Shown here: positions 1-13,330 of the stretch, piece after piece
Position numbering within the stretch: the first letter of the stretch is position 1
How the letters are laid out: each line of letters opens with the position of its first letter
From: Galbula dea
Lineage: Eukaryota; Chordata; Aves; Piciformes; Galbulidae
DNA length: 64,000 bases
Assembly (NCBI GenBank): GCA_013399015.1
Contig: VWZX01013781.1
Location: forward strand, 921,926 to 985,925
Direction of reading: 5' to 3'
Notes under the pieces: model-generated
What the model saw: only the letters and a program-made list of their open reading frames with translations
The model's database searches: none
Told to the model about the DNA's origin: nothing
Position numbers and translations under genes: made by a program

Positions 1-1623
1 CTGCAGACCACAGCTGGGATACTTAGTATGTGTAGAAACACACAGCAATTTTAGCTGATCATGTAATTGCTCCTAAATCTGCATTTTTCCTTAAAAGGCA
101 ACCTTCAGGTGCTGCCCATCACAGAGGAAGGGTAAGGTGCCCTCCTTCTTTTCAAGTTGTTGGGCAGGAATTGCATAACCAGAGCTTGCTGAATACTTGC
201 TCTGCCTTCAGAAGCCACCATGGAGGATGTTTCCAGGTAAGCTGGCTGATTGGGCTGCTGTGATTTCAGAGGTCGCTGCTCTGCCACCCTGTGAGAGGCC
301 TATGGCCTTTACTTCCTTCTGAGCAGCTGCATCTCAGTACAATCCCAAATATCTATGCTACTGGACTTCTTCAGGATTGAAAGTCTTGAGCAGTGCTTTT
401 TCTGTTGCACTGCCTGATACATGCAGTAATTGACTGACCCAAAGATTGCTTGGTAGCTCTTTTTGGTCTGTGTAAGAAATAATCGTTGAGATCAGCCCTC
501 ATAGACTAATTCAGCAGGGATCCACTCTAATTCCCTTAAATTAGACTCCCAGTGCCCCAGCTTTTTGTGGACAGGCTCCATAAAAGCTCTGGCTGTTGCC
601 TGATTGATGAAGCAACTGTGTGTTGGCCGAGACAAACATGTTGCCATGGGTTTGTCAGAAGGGTAATTCAGCATCCATGCTGTCGGACTTGTTAAGATGT
701 TTGGAAGCATTAATTTCACTGAGTTGCACCAAGAGAAAGGGGCTTAATGCCCCAGAGTGCAATGTCCTGCTTAGGTTGGTTTCTAGTACTATGAAATGCC
801 TGCGGTGCTGTACTGTGGGCACATCTTCAGTTGGCTTTCTGTAGGATGTGCCTCTTGCACACCACCTTAACAAAATCTGTGTGCTGCTACCTGCAGTCAA
901 GCTGCAGACAATGTCACCTTGCAGGGTGTATTGGCCCTTAGCATGCCTGCCCTGAGTCCAAGCCAGAGCTGAAGTGTCCTGGTGCTGGAAATGGTATGTT
1001 GCAGTCCTGGGGGAACCTCTCCAGAAAAACACATCAAGCAAGATGCAGAAGGCAGTTCTTTACTCAGAGATTTTTAGGGTGTGCAAAGAGGACTTGGCCA
1101 CCCGCAGGTCACTGAAGATGTGTAAGGTGGTAGGACGCTTAGGGTAGTGCATAGGACTTTTGGCTTTCTCTGGATGTCTCGCTACAGGCACATCTGATGT
1201 TCTTCAAGGGATGGGCTATTTCTTAGCTGCCAAGCTCCAGTAGGCACAAGTTACTGCTGTCACTGGCAAAACACTCAATACTGGCTATTCTAATACAGAC
1301 CAAAGCAGCTATCTGACAGTGTGGAGTAGGAGGTTTTCCTGTAGTTAACTGGACAGTCATGGAGACCAGAGGGTTTCTGAGGCTCCTACAGCAGAGCCAA
1401 TTAAAATCAAGTGAAACCTGGGAAGCTTCCTCATCTAGTGATTCCAGTGCAACAGTGTTTAAAATGTTTTGCCAGTCAGATACTAATGGCGAAAAGCAGG
1501 CTTTGAAGGCCTATCTTAGAAGTCTGTAGGAATGAAAATATTCTGGTAATATCTCTTGAACCCTTCTAAGAAGGAAATGGTTGACCCTCAGTCAAAGCAA
1601 AGTTAATTTCCAACTAAGACTGA

Positions 1624-1641
1624 TTTTTTTTTTTTTTTTTT
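1624..1641. repeat. Homopolymer T tract, 18 nt
   Basis: Uninterrupted run of T on the plus strand. No retrotransposed sequence is recognisable next to it, so it is annotated only as a mononucleotide repeat. Confidence 0.95.
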
Positions 1642-3074
1642 CCTTACTTCTTTCCTCTGCACAAGAATTGTAAAAAGCTTTTGGGAAAGGTGAGCACTTG
1701 TTTTTACATCAGCTGAGTGCATCAGAGGTGAGGGGCAAAGGCTATCAAATGACCTGTCCTTCCCAGCTTTTTCCTGTTGTGGCAGGGAGACCTTTGCACG
1801 GTTCATGTTTGAGTCTGGAAATAAGAAATCTTTTCTTGTGCTGATACTTAACAGACCCTTTCATGGTAGCTTATCCAGACACACATGTAACCTTTATCAT
1901 CAGACTCTTGTTTTAATGGGCTAATAATCTCTCGTGGTAAAATTTGTTGAAAAAAAACCATAATCTTTTTTTTGTCTTTTCTATGTTGAGTTTATAGTCT
2001 AGATCATGCTCTCATGCAGTGATCATCAAACTCTGGAATAAAATGGATGTGTTAGATCCTCATTTCATGCCTATAGGAAGAAATCACAGAGACAGTTATC
2101 TACCTAAAGGAGCACTCTGTGGCAAGATGGATGCCTGACCTCATGCGTCTGGGTGAAATTCCTTCCTGTAGTACAATAAATGACAATACAAAATAAACTG
2201 AAACTTGAAACTCTGGAAGTTGAAAAAACATTGGGTTTGGACTCACTCTGCTTTGAAGTCCATAAACACATACAACATGTATGTAAGGCAGGGGAGGAAA
2301 GGAAGTTTGTGCTATTTTTGTTTGTTATAAAAATTCAGAGCTTCACTCTTTCTTCTTCTCTTGTTTGAAAAATCCCAATGAAGTAAGAAGTAGCTTTGTA
2401 AGTCTGGCACTTACGAAAATAGCCTGGGTAAGCATAAACTCTACTCCAGTGCTTTTAGTGCTGTATGTGGCAAAAGAGACAAAAAGCATTTCAAGCACTC
2501 AAATGAGGAACCTCCTGGAAAGGGACAGCTTGAATAGAACTGGTCTTTGAGATGGTGGGGAAACAGGAGGTTAGGGTTAGTAAATTGCCTAGAATTATTT
2601 TTAAAGGCCTCTTACAAACTGCAAAGGGTATGTTTTTGTGTAACTACATGCTTCTGCTCACAATTGTCATCGTCATGCTTTTTGAGGAAGGGGAAGTCTT
2701 CACATTCTGGCTCGGTGGCTGGGAAAGGAGGAGAGAACTTGTTTCTTCCGCTTGTCTTGGTTCTGGACACTGAATGTTTTTCCTAATCCTTAAGTGGTGG
2801 AGTGAGGAGGGAAAAAACTGAGAAATACATTGTGAACGTGATCTCAGAGACTACATGCATAAAAACAAGCTTGCTGGTCTGTTTGGCAGAATGGTGATGA
2901 ATAGTGAGCCCCTCTGGGGACTCTCCAACCTTCACCGAGAGGCAGATCTTCCTGCAGCCAATTGTTTAAGTAACAAGCATGGTGTACTCTGGCTTATGAG
3001 TGCACATGATAGTCTAAATGGACTCAGAAAAGAGTGATTCCACAGACAGACTTTGATTGTTATGAAAATCACAG

Positions 3075-3086
3075 AAAAAAAAAAAA
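3075..3086. repeat. Homopolymer A tract, 12 nt
   Basis: Run of A following CACAG. No processed gene copy is recognisable upstream. Confidence 0.9.
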
Positions 3087-3657
3087 GTCTGTAATAGTAG
3101 TAACTGTTTTGACTGATAGAGAAATACACAGCTGGAGAGGGAGCAAGAAGAAAATGGCTATAGGAGAGAAGTCAGTATGTGAACTTCCCCCACTGAAACA
3201 ATGGGAATTCAATGAAATCCTCTAAAAAACACCCTAAGTGCTATTTTTTTCCTGAAAAAAGGAAAGTAAAAGTGATAAGTGAAATACCAGTTCTCACCAT
3301 CAAAATTGTCAAATGTCAGAGCTGCTCTGAACAGCCTGTATGAGGTGATTCAAGCAGGCAGCTTCCACTAGCACGTACCTATAGGAAGATGCTTTCTTAG
3401 AGCTGCTGAAAACAATTTTTCCTTCCACTTTGAGCCACCCTGGACACTCATGAACACAGATCAAGGGTTCACCAGGTCTTCAAGGCTGGCTGTCGGACTG
3501 TTTGCCCAGTAAGTACAGGAGATACTACAGCTAGTGCTGAATCACAGTATCACAGTGTGTTAGGAGCTGGAAGGGACCTTGAAAGATCATCTAGTCCAAC
3601 CCCCCCCGCCAGAGCAGGAGTCTCTAAGACTAGGTCACAACAAAGCTTCCCTGACTG

Positions 3658-3668
3658 GGAATTGAACC
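3658..3668 (-). promoter_or_regulatory. Pol III B box in SINE copy 1
   Basis: Minus-strand GGTTCAATTCC, one change (G to A at the CpG) from the canonical GGTTCGANTCC. It sits in the T-loop of the tRNA-like head. Confidence 0.75.
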
Positions 3669-3700
3669 CAGGTCCCAGTGGTGACAGTGCCGAATCCTAA

Positions 3701-3711
3701 CCACTAGACCA
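3701..3711 (-). promoter_or_regulatory. Pol III A box in SINE copy 1
   Basis: Minus-strand TGGTCTAGTGG in the D-arm of the tRNA-like head, a standard A-box sequence for tRNA-Glu. Confidence 0.75.
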
Positions 3712-3720
3712 CCTCCTCTC

Positions 3721-6700
3721 ATGGGGAATGAATTCAAGTCCCTTGATTAAATGCCATTCTGTTTATACACAGAAATCTGTTAAGCAGTTTATCGTCTCAC
3801 TAGTCCCTGCCCTGCTCTGCACTGTGCCGTGATGGGATCCTCTTCAGCACTAACAGCGCTGAGGCTTGGTCAGCTTTTGCTGACCACCCAGCAGAAGAGC
3901 TCATTGGCACTGTCAGGCCTCTCATTCCCACTCGTTTAGGAAAGCTACTCAAGGCACTGAAATGGCAAGAGCAGGCAAAAGAAGTTTCTGATTATCAGCT
4001 GAAACAGGCAGGAGGAAAAGGAGGGAAAAATAATTAATTTCAATGCAGTGAGAGGTGAGGAATTGGGTACACTCTCCTTCCAAACCAGCAACAGTGATTA
4101 ATAGAGCTGTTATGACCCGGAACAGCAGTGTGGGGGCAGAACGGGCTGGTAGCAAAATATATCAGGGAATACTGGGAGGCTGTGCTAACTGGGAAAACTA
4201 GATACATAGTGGTTGGAAATCCTTTTCAAGATGCATATGGAAAGAGACTATTGGGAAGCTTTTATCATGCACAGACTATATGTCCTAGACTAATTCAAGT
4301 CGCTTTGATCCAGGCCTCATTGCACTTTATTGTATTCAATAAACTGGCCTTAAAAAAGACAGCAGATCTGAAAATGGACAAACTACTGAGAATTTTATAA
4401 ACATACTGAACTATTGTACAGTGTTATTAGCATGCCATTTCATAGCATACATCAGAAACAGCAAAGCAAGCCAGAGACAAGAACGAGAAGGATTAGTGAT
4501 ACACAAAACTTCTGCAGTCAGCAGTGATAACATAGAATTGTTTGAGTTAGAGATGACATTAACCCAATGAGACTAACAGGTGAAGATGTGGCAGTTGGTG
4601 AGTCATACAGTGAATGCAGATCCAATAGAGTCCAGGCACCTTCTGACAGCAACACCAAAAGGTAAAGTGTCTGGAGGAAGGCAGCATGAATACAAGGCAG
4701 CAGAGTTTATGCTGCATGATAATCACAGTCAAGGAATCGATAACACTGAAATGGATACAACATTACATGGATAGTGATGGGGAGGAATAAAAGCACAACA
4801 CCCATAATGTTCCAGAGCTGGCCAAACCAATGTCTTGAAATTTTGTTAACCATCGCTGGAAATGGGAAAAGACAAAATGTGTCATATGCTCTGCCTCAGG
4901 TGGGATGGTCCAGGGGAGTCAGTCAAATGTGCTGGTGCCATGAATAGCTCCTGACCCTTACTGGTGACCTCCTCGTCCACTGACAGCAACAGTACAGGCA
5001 TGATACAAATGTGACAAAAAGAACCTGAAGGAGAGTGAAAGCTCTTCCAGGAGCACTAAAACATGCTGGATCTGGGTCCTTTAAGGAAAAGAACTTGTTT
5101 TCAGAGGCAGTAAGTCTCAGAGCACTGGATCATTCTGGAAACATGGCTGCTGCTTTGCATTTAATCCTGTGATTATTAATGATAGAAATACTCTGCCAGC
5201 TGGTTGGTATCTGGCAACCTGCATGTCTGAGTCAGATCTCCGTGCAGCGCCCGCTCCAAGCTGGCTCCAGTACCAAAGCCATCTCCTTGCTGGAAGCCTC
5301 CACAGAGGAGCCAGCCAGAGGACAGACTGCAGGTCTGCTGACTAAAAAGAGAAGATTCTAGCAAGCAGGCTGGCACAGCAGTGGCTGCATGCACCATGGC
5401 TGTCCTCACATAGCCCTTGCAGCTGGGCAGCACCCTTGACAATGTCCAGGTGGGGACCTACCGGCAGCAATAGCCAGGCCGGAAGGCAGAGGTTTCCTGA
5501 GCACAACACAAATGCCCGTGCAGATTTTGAGTAATGGTGCATCACAAGTGGCCCGAGATGTTTGTGACCTGTAGCTGCATTGTTGCCAGCATGTCCTGCC
5601 TTCAGCACCTCCCTCCTGCCACTGTGTTTCCCCGGGTGTCAGAGTCAGGCAAAGCACTCACCAGTGCAAAGAAAGGCACAGAATGACAAACCTTCAGATT
5701 ACAGAAATGTTCAGAGTCCATGGGTTTGGCTTGCTCAACAGAAGGCATATTTTTCACTATAAGAAGATGCCATGTATCATTAACTGTGTAAGGGAGAAAA
5801 AGTGAGGGAAAGGGATGTACAGCATCATGAAAATCAGGTAGGATTTTCTGGGCTGCACATCCCTCTTCTTGTACTGTACAGCTGATGGTAAATTGGTAAC
5901 CATCTTCTCAGTCTAGCACAAAAAAGTTAAATAGGGTATTCTTAAAAGTCATCTAAAATTATTCAAGTATTTTCACACACAAAATTGGAAAGCTCACTGC
6001 CAGCCCATTCTGTAAGCTCATCTCTGACAAGAGCAGCAAAACATATCTGACTTTTAAATGCAGCTTCTTGGTAAAGAGATTCTGTGCCTGGCTGGGGCTT
6101 ATTCAAATGTGTGCCATACGCAAAAGGCGATGCTGACCTTGTGTGCCAGAAAAAGAGACTCATTTCAGCCTCACATTATGATGCTGTATTTATGGGCAAA
6201 TAGAGATAATTTCTCTGGATTGTTACTACTCGCTTTAGCAGCTGTCCCTCAGAGCACTGGAGCAGATAATCTGAATCATTTGGTAGCAGTTCTGTTGCAA
6301 AATCATTGCTACCCTGTTGCTGCAATTAACAGCAAAGAGAGATCAGCCTTGCTGGATGAAGGTAGGCTGACCATGACCTCAAATATCCCCCTGGGCCCTT
6401 TTCCATGGCTGTGCAAGGGAGAATGGCTTTATGCTGGGAGTGGGGAGCAATGTAAAGAGCATGTCTCTGCAGAGAAGGGGTTGGAAGCACCTGGCCTGTT
6501 CCCAGTGGTCCCACCAGTGCCAAATGGTGGGCCAATACAGGCAGGCATAGCCCTCTCTGCAAGGTGGGAAACTTTTTGGTGAATTCCTGATATCAGTAAT
6601 TTAAGCGCTACAAGCCTGAATGATGCTGCAGAAGGACACTGGCTAGGGTGGCAGCTGACATGGACTGGCTGCTCAGGGCAAAAATGCTCCAGAGAAGTGC

Positions 6701-9700
6701 TTCAGCCCAAACAGTAAATCAGAGGCTGATGCTGCCTCAGTTTTTGGTGTGAGGCTTTGTGAGTCCTTCAGAGTATTTTGCTGGCAGAGGATGAGCGGAC
6801 AGGCAAGGGAGGCACCCTGACCTAACTTCAACCCGTGAATTTACTGCCTGTGAGCTGTGCTTCCCCCTGCAACATACGGTGGCATCTGGGGAGGCACAGG
6901 GAGAACACCAGCAGTACTTTGCTCTGTACAGCCTCATACAAGCCAAAATTAAGAGGAGGGAGTGTGGTGGTGCCTTTGTGAAGTAGCAGCTTTGCTGAGT
7001 GCATTTTTATAAACTCGAGTTCCAGCCACATTCCTCTCAATGCTGGATGAGACGATGCATTAAAAATAGCACTGTGTTCAGAAACAGGCAGAAGAGCAGG
7101 GTTAGCCACACACATTGCTTTTGCTCCATCAAGGACAGGACTGTCGTATTCAATGCACTGGTTGGAAAGCTGGGTTTAGCACAACCACCCTGACCTCTTC
7201 CCTTTGGACCCATTCTGTCTCCTTCCATTCCCATCCCAAAATAATTTAAAAAGATGCCTAAGAAGTCATTTTTCAAGAAGAAGGATTAATTCTGGGTGGG
7301 AAAAGCACACTATCACTTCTGCTATTCAAGCGTTACAGGGTGACTGTACTGTTCCAGCAACTTGTGCAGTTAAAACAAAACCTAATTATTTCCTTCTACT
7401 TCTAACTCCAGCTTTGTAGTTAAACTAGACAAAATGAGCTGCTTTTCAGAGGACAAATTTGTAACACTGGAAAAACGTGCTTGGCAGTCTCCTCAAAATT
7501 CTCATCATTTTTATTACAATGTTCATGTTTGTTTTTACTTTCCCCTTTATTAAACGTTTTAAGCAACTCCAATGAAGCCCTCGCCATCAAACCAGCCTTT
7601 TAGCAGTAATGACATAAATTACATTGTTCTCCTGGGCTTGCAGCACCCAGCTATTAAATCTAACTATGGGAGCCTGGCAAATCTTTTCATACATGAAGCA
7701 GCTGTTTCCTTTCTCCCTTGCCTCTGCCCTGCACCTCCTTTTTTTGCCTTGCACGAGCTTGATGTGCACTCTGAGGGACATGCTGCACCCAGAACACTTC
7801 CTGAAATAGAGCCCATGTGGGGCACCCATCAGCTCTTGGTCCCAGCCTGTCACACCTCACCAGAAGCACAAGCTCATGAGCCCAGAGTGGTTGCATAGCA
7901 TAGAGCTGGTGAAAACACCATGACCTTTGCAGCCACCTCCATCATCTGGGAGCAAATCCTGGCTCCTGCCATTGAGGCATCTCAGCTTGGTGCAGTGTGG
8001 CTCTGGGGCTGGCCACACCAGCACATGGAACATGCTGCCAAGAGCCTGTGCATAGTTAAACAGTCCTGAGGGTTTCTTTGTTTTCCTCAGTGTCTGCTAA
8101 AAGCATTTTGAGCCGTGTTTTCCCAGCATGGTTATCTGCCCAGGTTAGGCTACTGTGGGAAAGCCACCAGCTTGCAGAAGATGTAGCTGTGCATTTCCCT
8201 CTTCAAAGGGCACTTATTTTCATCCTTAAATTGCCCTGCCATCAGTGGCAATCTTCACACTGTGCACAATTGTTCAATGACAATACTCTAATGCAGGCTA
8301 AAAGATTGTTAATTTGCAATCAGTGCTGTTTAACACACACATGAAAATGGTAACATGCCAATCACGCACTTCCCCTGTGGATGGATATCTCCCACAAAGA
8401 CTCACGTGGTACACGGCCCTCGTAGGCATCCAGCAGCACAAAGCTGGCCAGTGCACAGGCCACTCCTGGCCATCCTTGTCCCCATGTGGCCCCAGATGGA
8501 TGGATGTGCCTGGGGACACCGACCTGCTCCCCACTGCCACCCTCACCTGGTGCTACTGCTGCATCACTGGCAGGTGGTTGGTTTGCACCCATCATGGGAA
8601 GCCCCACGCTCCCAGCTAGCATTACCCAGAGGATATCATCTGCAGACTCAGTGATAGAAATAAGGAGCCCTGTGGCTGGCTTGGGAACCTTTACAATGAA
8701 TGAAATAAAAATGAATGCAAATTGTTTTTCTTCAGCTCTGGCAGGATCATAGAGTCTTCTCTCCTGATGAACCTTTTTTTTGTGCAATAGCAACTAAAAT
8801 AAAAAGAATGGCACTTAAATGGGATTTGTTAGTAGGCAAACAAGGTTGAACAGGGTAAGTTGTGGAAATAGAAGTCTCTGTGTTGATATCTTGGAACAAA
8901 TAGATACCTGAATGTCCATATCAGAGATAAATGTTCCTGTGAGACATATCTGCTGGTGCTGCTGTGCAGAAAGACAGGCACTGCAATCCTTTACCTCAAC
9001 AAGCAAAATCTGTCTTTGCTTGGAAGGGAGGAAAATGTTTTTCCTCCCAAGTTTCAGAAAGCTAGTTTTGAAACAGAGATCTGAGGTGACAGTAAAGGCA
9101 AGGGAAATGTACCTCCCTTATGGCTTGGCTGGACAAAGGGAGAAGAAGCAGTAAGCCATTCTGCCCTGGCTAAGAGGGAGGGACAGGGTCACACATTTAC
9201 ACAGATGCCTTCCCCAACCCAACATCTGCTCTCTTCCCAAATACTGAGCACCATGAGTAATAGAAAGGAAACAGTGACCACCTCCCAGGTACTATGTCTA
9301 CCACCCAATCACTGGTTTTACTACAAAGTAATTTAAAAGCAGAGATATCAATGGACAAAGGAATGAGAAAAGGAAGAACTGAGGAAAAATCCTACTGTTG
9401 AAAAAACTTTTGCATAGCCAGAAATGCAGAGGATGAAGAACTGGGTCTGCTACAGGTAGGAATGTGGACAAGGGCAGAAATACAGAACCACACTATTAGC
9501 ACACGTTAGGCAGCTGGTCAGCAAGTGGAAGAAGTGGTCAGCAGAAGGAAGAACATGTGGATGTTGTACAGACAACGATGGAGCAACAGCAATGACCACT
9601 ACAGGGAGAAAGAAGATGAAGCAGTGGGAGATTGCACAGTTCATTTTGGTTTGCACTTCGCTGAACAAGGGCCAAAGTATTTCAGCAGCAATGTGCAATG

Positions 9701-12700
9701 AGAAGTGGGATAGTTGGGAGGATCAGCCCCATAGAAGGGCTGTGGCATACTGCTAGTGTCTGTTCCATACCAATAGGCTGGAAATACCATTTTCAGTCAA
9801 GACTTTCCTGAGAATATTTATAAGATTTGGAAAATCTTCTATTCAGTCTGAGGCTGTCTTGGGAAACGATAACAAAAGAAAAAACTCACCTGGCATTCTG
9901 TGGAATACTGGGAGCAGTGGTGGGATGTGGGAGCTGGGGGGTCCAGGCAGCAGACACCTCATGAGGACAGTGCAGGTTGACAGTATTTCACCTCTTCCCT
10001 GCCTCCTGCCTTGCAGTTCCATCATTCTCATAGGAGACCAACCAGGTGAAGCGTTTTTAAAGATGAAAAAGTTGAGTTAAGCAAAATTTCCATGCTAATG
10101 CAATAAGTCTCCTTAAATGTTGTCTGTTAGTGGCCTCTAAAAAAGAAAAAAAAGAAAAATCAGTCTTTACAGAGGAAAGAAGGAAAGCATTGCTAAAATT
10201 TATGCTAGACTTGCATAAAAAACCTGTAGATTTCTCATGCTGGCAAACACCCAGACTGAGTATATCAACAGAGCTGTTCAAAGCTGAGTTTCTGAGTACC
10301 AAAAATAAAGAAATGTCCCTGACCATGAGCAGAGCTCAGCCCTTTCTCCATGAGCTTGAGGCTGCACAGTTGCCTGTTTGCTACAAATGCAGGTCCAGGT
10401 TTCAAGTACCTTTACTAGTCAAAAAAAGAAATTACCTTTGAGATGGATGTTTTTACAAAGTTTTAAGTGGTGCCTTTACCTTCAGCCACTAGCTCTAAAT
10501 ACCTATTGGCTTTTTGACCAAACTGCTTCATTTTTTCAGATGTTCTTTTCTCCAAGCCCAGACTCACTGGAAGAACATTGCTCATTTGCACAAGGTGACA
10601 TACTTGGACCACAGTAAAGGTGATCAAAATGGTGTTCCTTGTGCCCCCAGTTACTAGTCTCCAGCAATGGCAGGCTTCCTCCCTCGAGTAAGGTGTGTGC
10701 AACTACCACTCTCCTGCCTTGCCACCAAGGATTAGGAGTCCAGGAACAGGCAACAATTTTGTTCCCACGTTTACAACAAGCAACCTGTAGTTATTCTGCA
10801 GGTCTATGGACACTAATCCAGGAAGACCGCCATCTGGCTGGCCTTTGTTTGGCCTATGTTATATTTTAGCCTCTGTTTCTGCCATGTCTTCAGTTATTTG
10901 TTTACTTAAAATCTGCTTTACAGGGTTGTAAACCAATGAGGTTGGATTAATGAGTGCATAAACAGCTTGGATCAGTCTGTCCCTCCCTCCCATTTCTCAC
11001 ACTAGCTGGATTCCAGTGTTATGGCATCTCTCTCTGATTTGATAGATCAGAAATCCTTACTATCAGACTGGCAATTTCATGGGCCAGTTCCCTCAGCACT
11101 GAGAATGGAGATTATCTGGTCTTTCTAGCTGGAATATATTAAACTCCGAGTTTAGCTTCAGTCTGTAGTGGGGTAATTTCCATTTCTCTGAACATTTCCA
11201 TTAGTCATCCTGGCTCTGACCCTGCAGTCTAGATAATTATTTTTACTGAATTGCAGAGACAAGCTCATCTTCTATTTTTTGAGACCTAAATAAATTGTTA
11301 CTCCTTTTAACCTGAACAGGAAGCTGAATTGCACAGATAATTTCATTTAGGAGGGTAAATAACAGGAGGAATCGAGTGGCTGTAAAGCAGTTTGTTTGCA
11401 GGGATGGGCAAAATCCAGAACAAAAGACTCTGATGGGTTTGTGACTGCCTGGCCCAGGCCCAGATGGATGGTGCTGTGGCAGGGCTTCCCACAGAGCTGG
11501 GAGCCACTGTCACTGTTGCCACCCCACCAACAGCCTCCAGTCAGCAGCAATGCCTCCAGTCCCAAGCACTCAAGCTCCCACAGAACATTTTGTCTTTGAG
11601 AAAATGTGATTATTAGCATCTTTTTTCAAGCCCCTTATTGACACCTTAAGCTGCTGATTTCTACATGGACTGAGCAATCTGATAACCTTAGTTTTTGTCT
11701 GATCCCTCCCTTGCTGCAAGAGTAGGCCACTTCTTACTCTTGTTGTACACTGCTTTTTCACATTGTTAAATGTTTCTAGGAGGACACAATAGCTACAGAG
11801 GTGCTTGCTATTTATTTTTGTTTCTAACTAGGTCTAACTGTGGTTATTTCCCACATTAGCTATAGACAGACTGATCTCAAATACTTGGTTTCTTTCTTCT
11901 CCTTTTCCTTTTTTCTTTCTTGGTCTCCACTCACAAGAGCATTTATGAGACAGTTATGATGTGTCCTGTTAAGCCTGGAGTCCTTCCATACCCCTTCCCC
12001 TCCCTGCCTGCCTGGGGTACTGTATCCTGATGGTCTCTGGTGGGTTGGCCAGGCTGGAACACAGAAAGACAGCAATGGTGTCAGTGATGCCTTCCCTGGC
12101 CACCATGTGCCATTCCTCATCTTCTTCTGCCTGCCACAAGCAAGCCAACCTCACCAGCCTCTCACTTTCTGCTGAGTACTCTTCTTCACTGTGTTATGCC
12201 CTGGTCCAGGGCAACAGTGTGACTACACAAACACCTACATCAATATGATGGGAGAGGTGGCACACAGCAAGACCAAGAGAAATAGCAGGATATGAGAGCT
12301 GCGAACAGAAAGTCAAAGACTCCTTTTCCACATTATCTTTTACAGTTTACTTTTGTTATCTTTCCATTAACTTAAATCAAATCTACTCATGTCTGTTTGA
12401 TCCAAGGTCATCTACAGTGAGTTTTTCTGTACCAGCTCTGTGGCTAACAAAGTAAGTTAAGGTAACATCACCCTTGCTTGGCTCGATGACAAGTGAGCTA
12501 CTGCATCCAAGAATACCTGGAGCTGCTGACTATTAGTAAGACTATTTTCTAGTTAGTAACTGTGAACTCTAAGTATTTTCAATGGTCTGATTCCCAAGAG
12601 CACCTATTTCTGACTGAGTGCCTTTCACAATCCCTGGTTCCTCAATTGTCTATCACAAAATTAGCAGATAATACCACACTTCTCTTTTTACTTTGACTTT

Positions 12701-13330
12701 GCTGTTTCCATAACAGCTTGCAGATTGGGCACTTGTTTTTTCCTGTCTGCTTGTCTATCTACCCACCTATCTACCTATCCATTTAGTTCTCCATTAATTC
12801 TATGCATAAAGACAAGTCAGAGCAAGATCAAAGAGAGGTAGAAAAAAAATCTTAGAAAGCACTGCTTTATCTGTTTTCCCAGCCTTCCTTTTTTCTGAAC
12901 TGACCCATGACCTCAGAACAAAAAAACCCCAACCCCATGCAGACATCTCCACATCCATAAACACACACACAAGTTTCTCTAGTAGATCTGGAAAGCTGTA
13001 AGGAGGCTCTCAGAGGGATTGCTTTTCTGTATCCCCTCACCTCCTTTCCTTGCTCCAGACACAGTGTTTCCCAGACTCACTGCCCTCCTCCTTTGACACT
13101 TTTTGTGCTTTTGGTACTTTAACTCAGCAGCTGAGCCCCTGTTACCTGGAAGCTCAAGGAACTGAGAGGAGTATGCGTGCGCCTGGCAGAACTGCTTGCT
13201 GAAGCCAGGGTCCTGCTCATCAAGGTGCCTGTGTTACAAGGACATTTCTATTAGCTTTTGACCTCTAAAAACTGTTTCCCAGCTCCATGCCTGGCCAGCA
13301 CCAGCATCCCAGAGGGCAGCAAGGCCAGAA
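3721..13330. other. Non-coding, mostly unique sequence
   Basis: No gene, LTR or clear CR1 is recognised across about 9.6 kb. The longest open frame (174 codons, 6058-6582 plus) has low-complexity composition typical of chance and matches no family I know. A pyrimidine-rich run lies at about 11888-11930, a degenerate CTAT/CTAC-rich stretch at about 12745-12782 and a short AC run near 12960-12971. AT-rich blocks with many TAAT and AGATAA words (about 7500-7690 and 10880-11345) resemble conserved non-coding DNA in texture, but conservation cannot be judged here. Confidence 0.55.

Larger units (their letters stand above)
1..3540. other. Non-coding, no gene or repeat family recognised
   Basis: Mixed-composition sequence with stops in all frames at the density expected by chance. 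The frames above 60 codons show no domain, no coding-like composition and no credible splice context. It holds homopolymer tracts (T run near 1624, A run near 3075) and a single telomere-like TTAGGGTTAG at about 2571, too short to mean anything. I see no CR1 octamer tail, LTR boundary or tRNA-like sequence. An exon without recognisable similarity cannot be excluded by eye. Confidence 0.6.
3541..3720 (-). mobile_element. SINE, tRNA-Glu-like head fused to CR1 3' tail (copy 1)
   Basis: Read on the minus strand, the element has three parts. The first is a 72-nt tRNA-like head (3718 down to 3647) with A box TGGTCTAGTGG, B box GGTTCAATTCC and an end CAGGGAA matching tRNA-Glu as I recall it. The second is a short body containing TTGTGACCTAGTCTTAGAG. 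The third is a CR1-type tail with GGTTGGACTAGATGATC and two ACTGTGAT units at 3541-3556. The T-stem CTGGG/CCCAG still pairs. The anticodon loop reads CTGTCAC, so the anticodon position is GTC rather than the Glu CTC. This is a non-autonomous retroposon, expected to be transcribed by Pol III and mobilised by a CR1 reverse transcriptase. A second copy with the same architecture lies at 55371-55546. Whether this is a named avian SINE I cannot tell. No target duplication is evident. Confidence 0.85.

Noticed and set aside
2571..2580. Telomere-like TTAGGGTTAG
   Set aside because: Less than two units. Not an interstitial telomeric repeat.
3647..3718. A functional tRNA-Glu or tRNA-Asp gene
   Set aside because: The head is followed directly by the SINE body and CR1 tail, has mismatches in the acceptor and anticodon stems, and has no Pol III T-run terminator right after it.
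4530..4565. Possible CR1 3' end (CATAGAATTGTTTGAGTTAG)
   Set aside because: Only about 35 bp resemble a CR1 end. The following AGATCATCTAGTCCAACC block is missing, so chance is not excluded.
6058..6582. 174-codon open frame on the plus strand
   Set aside because: No recognisable domain, unremarkable composition, no promoter or splice context. A chance frame of this length is expected in 64 kb.
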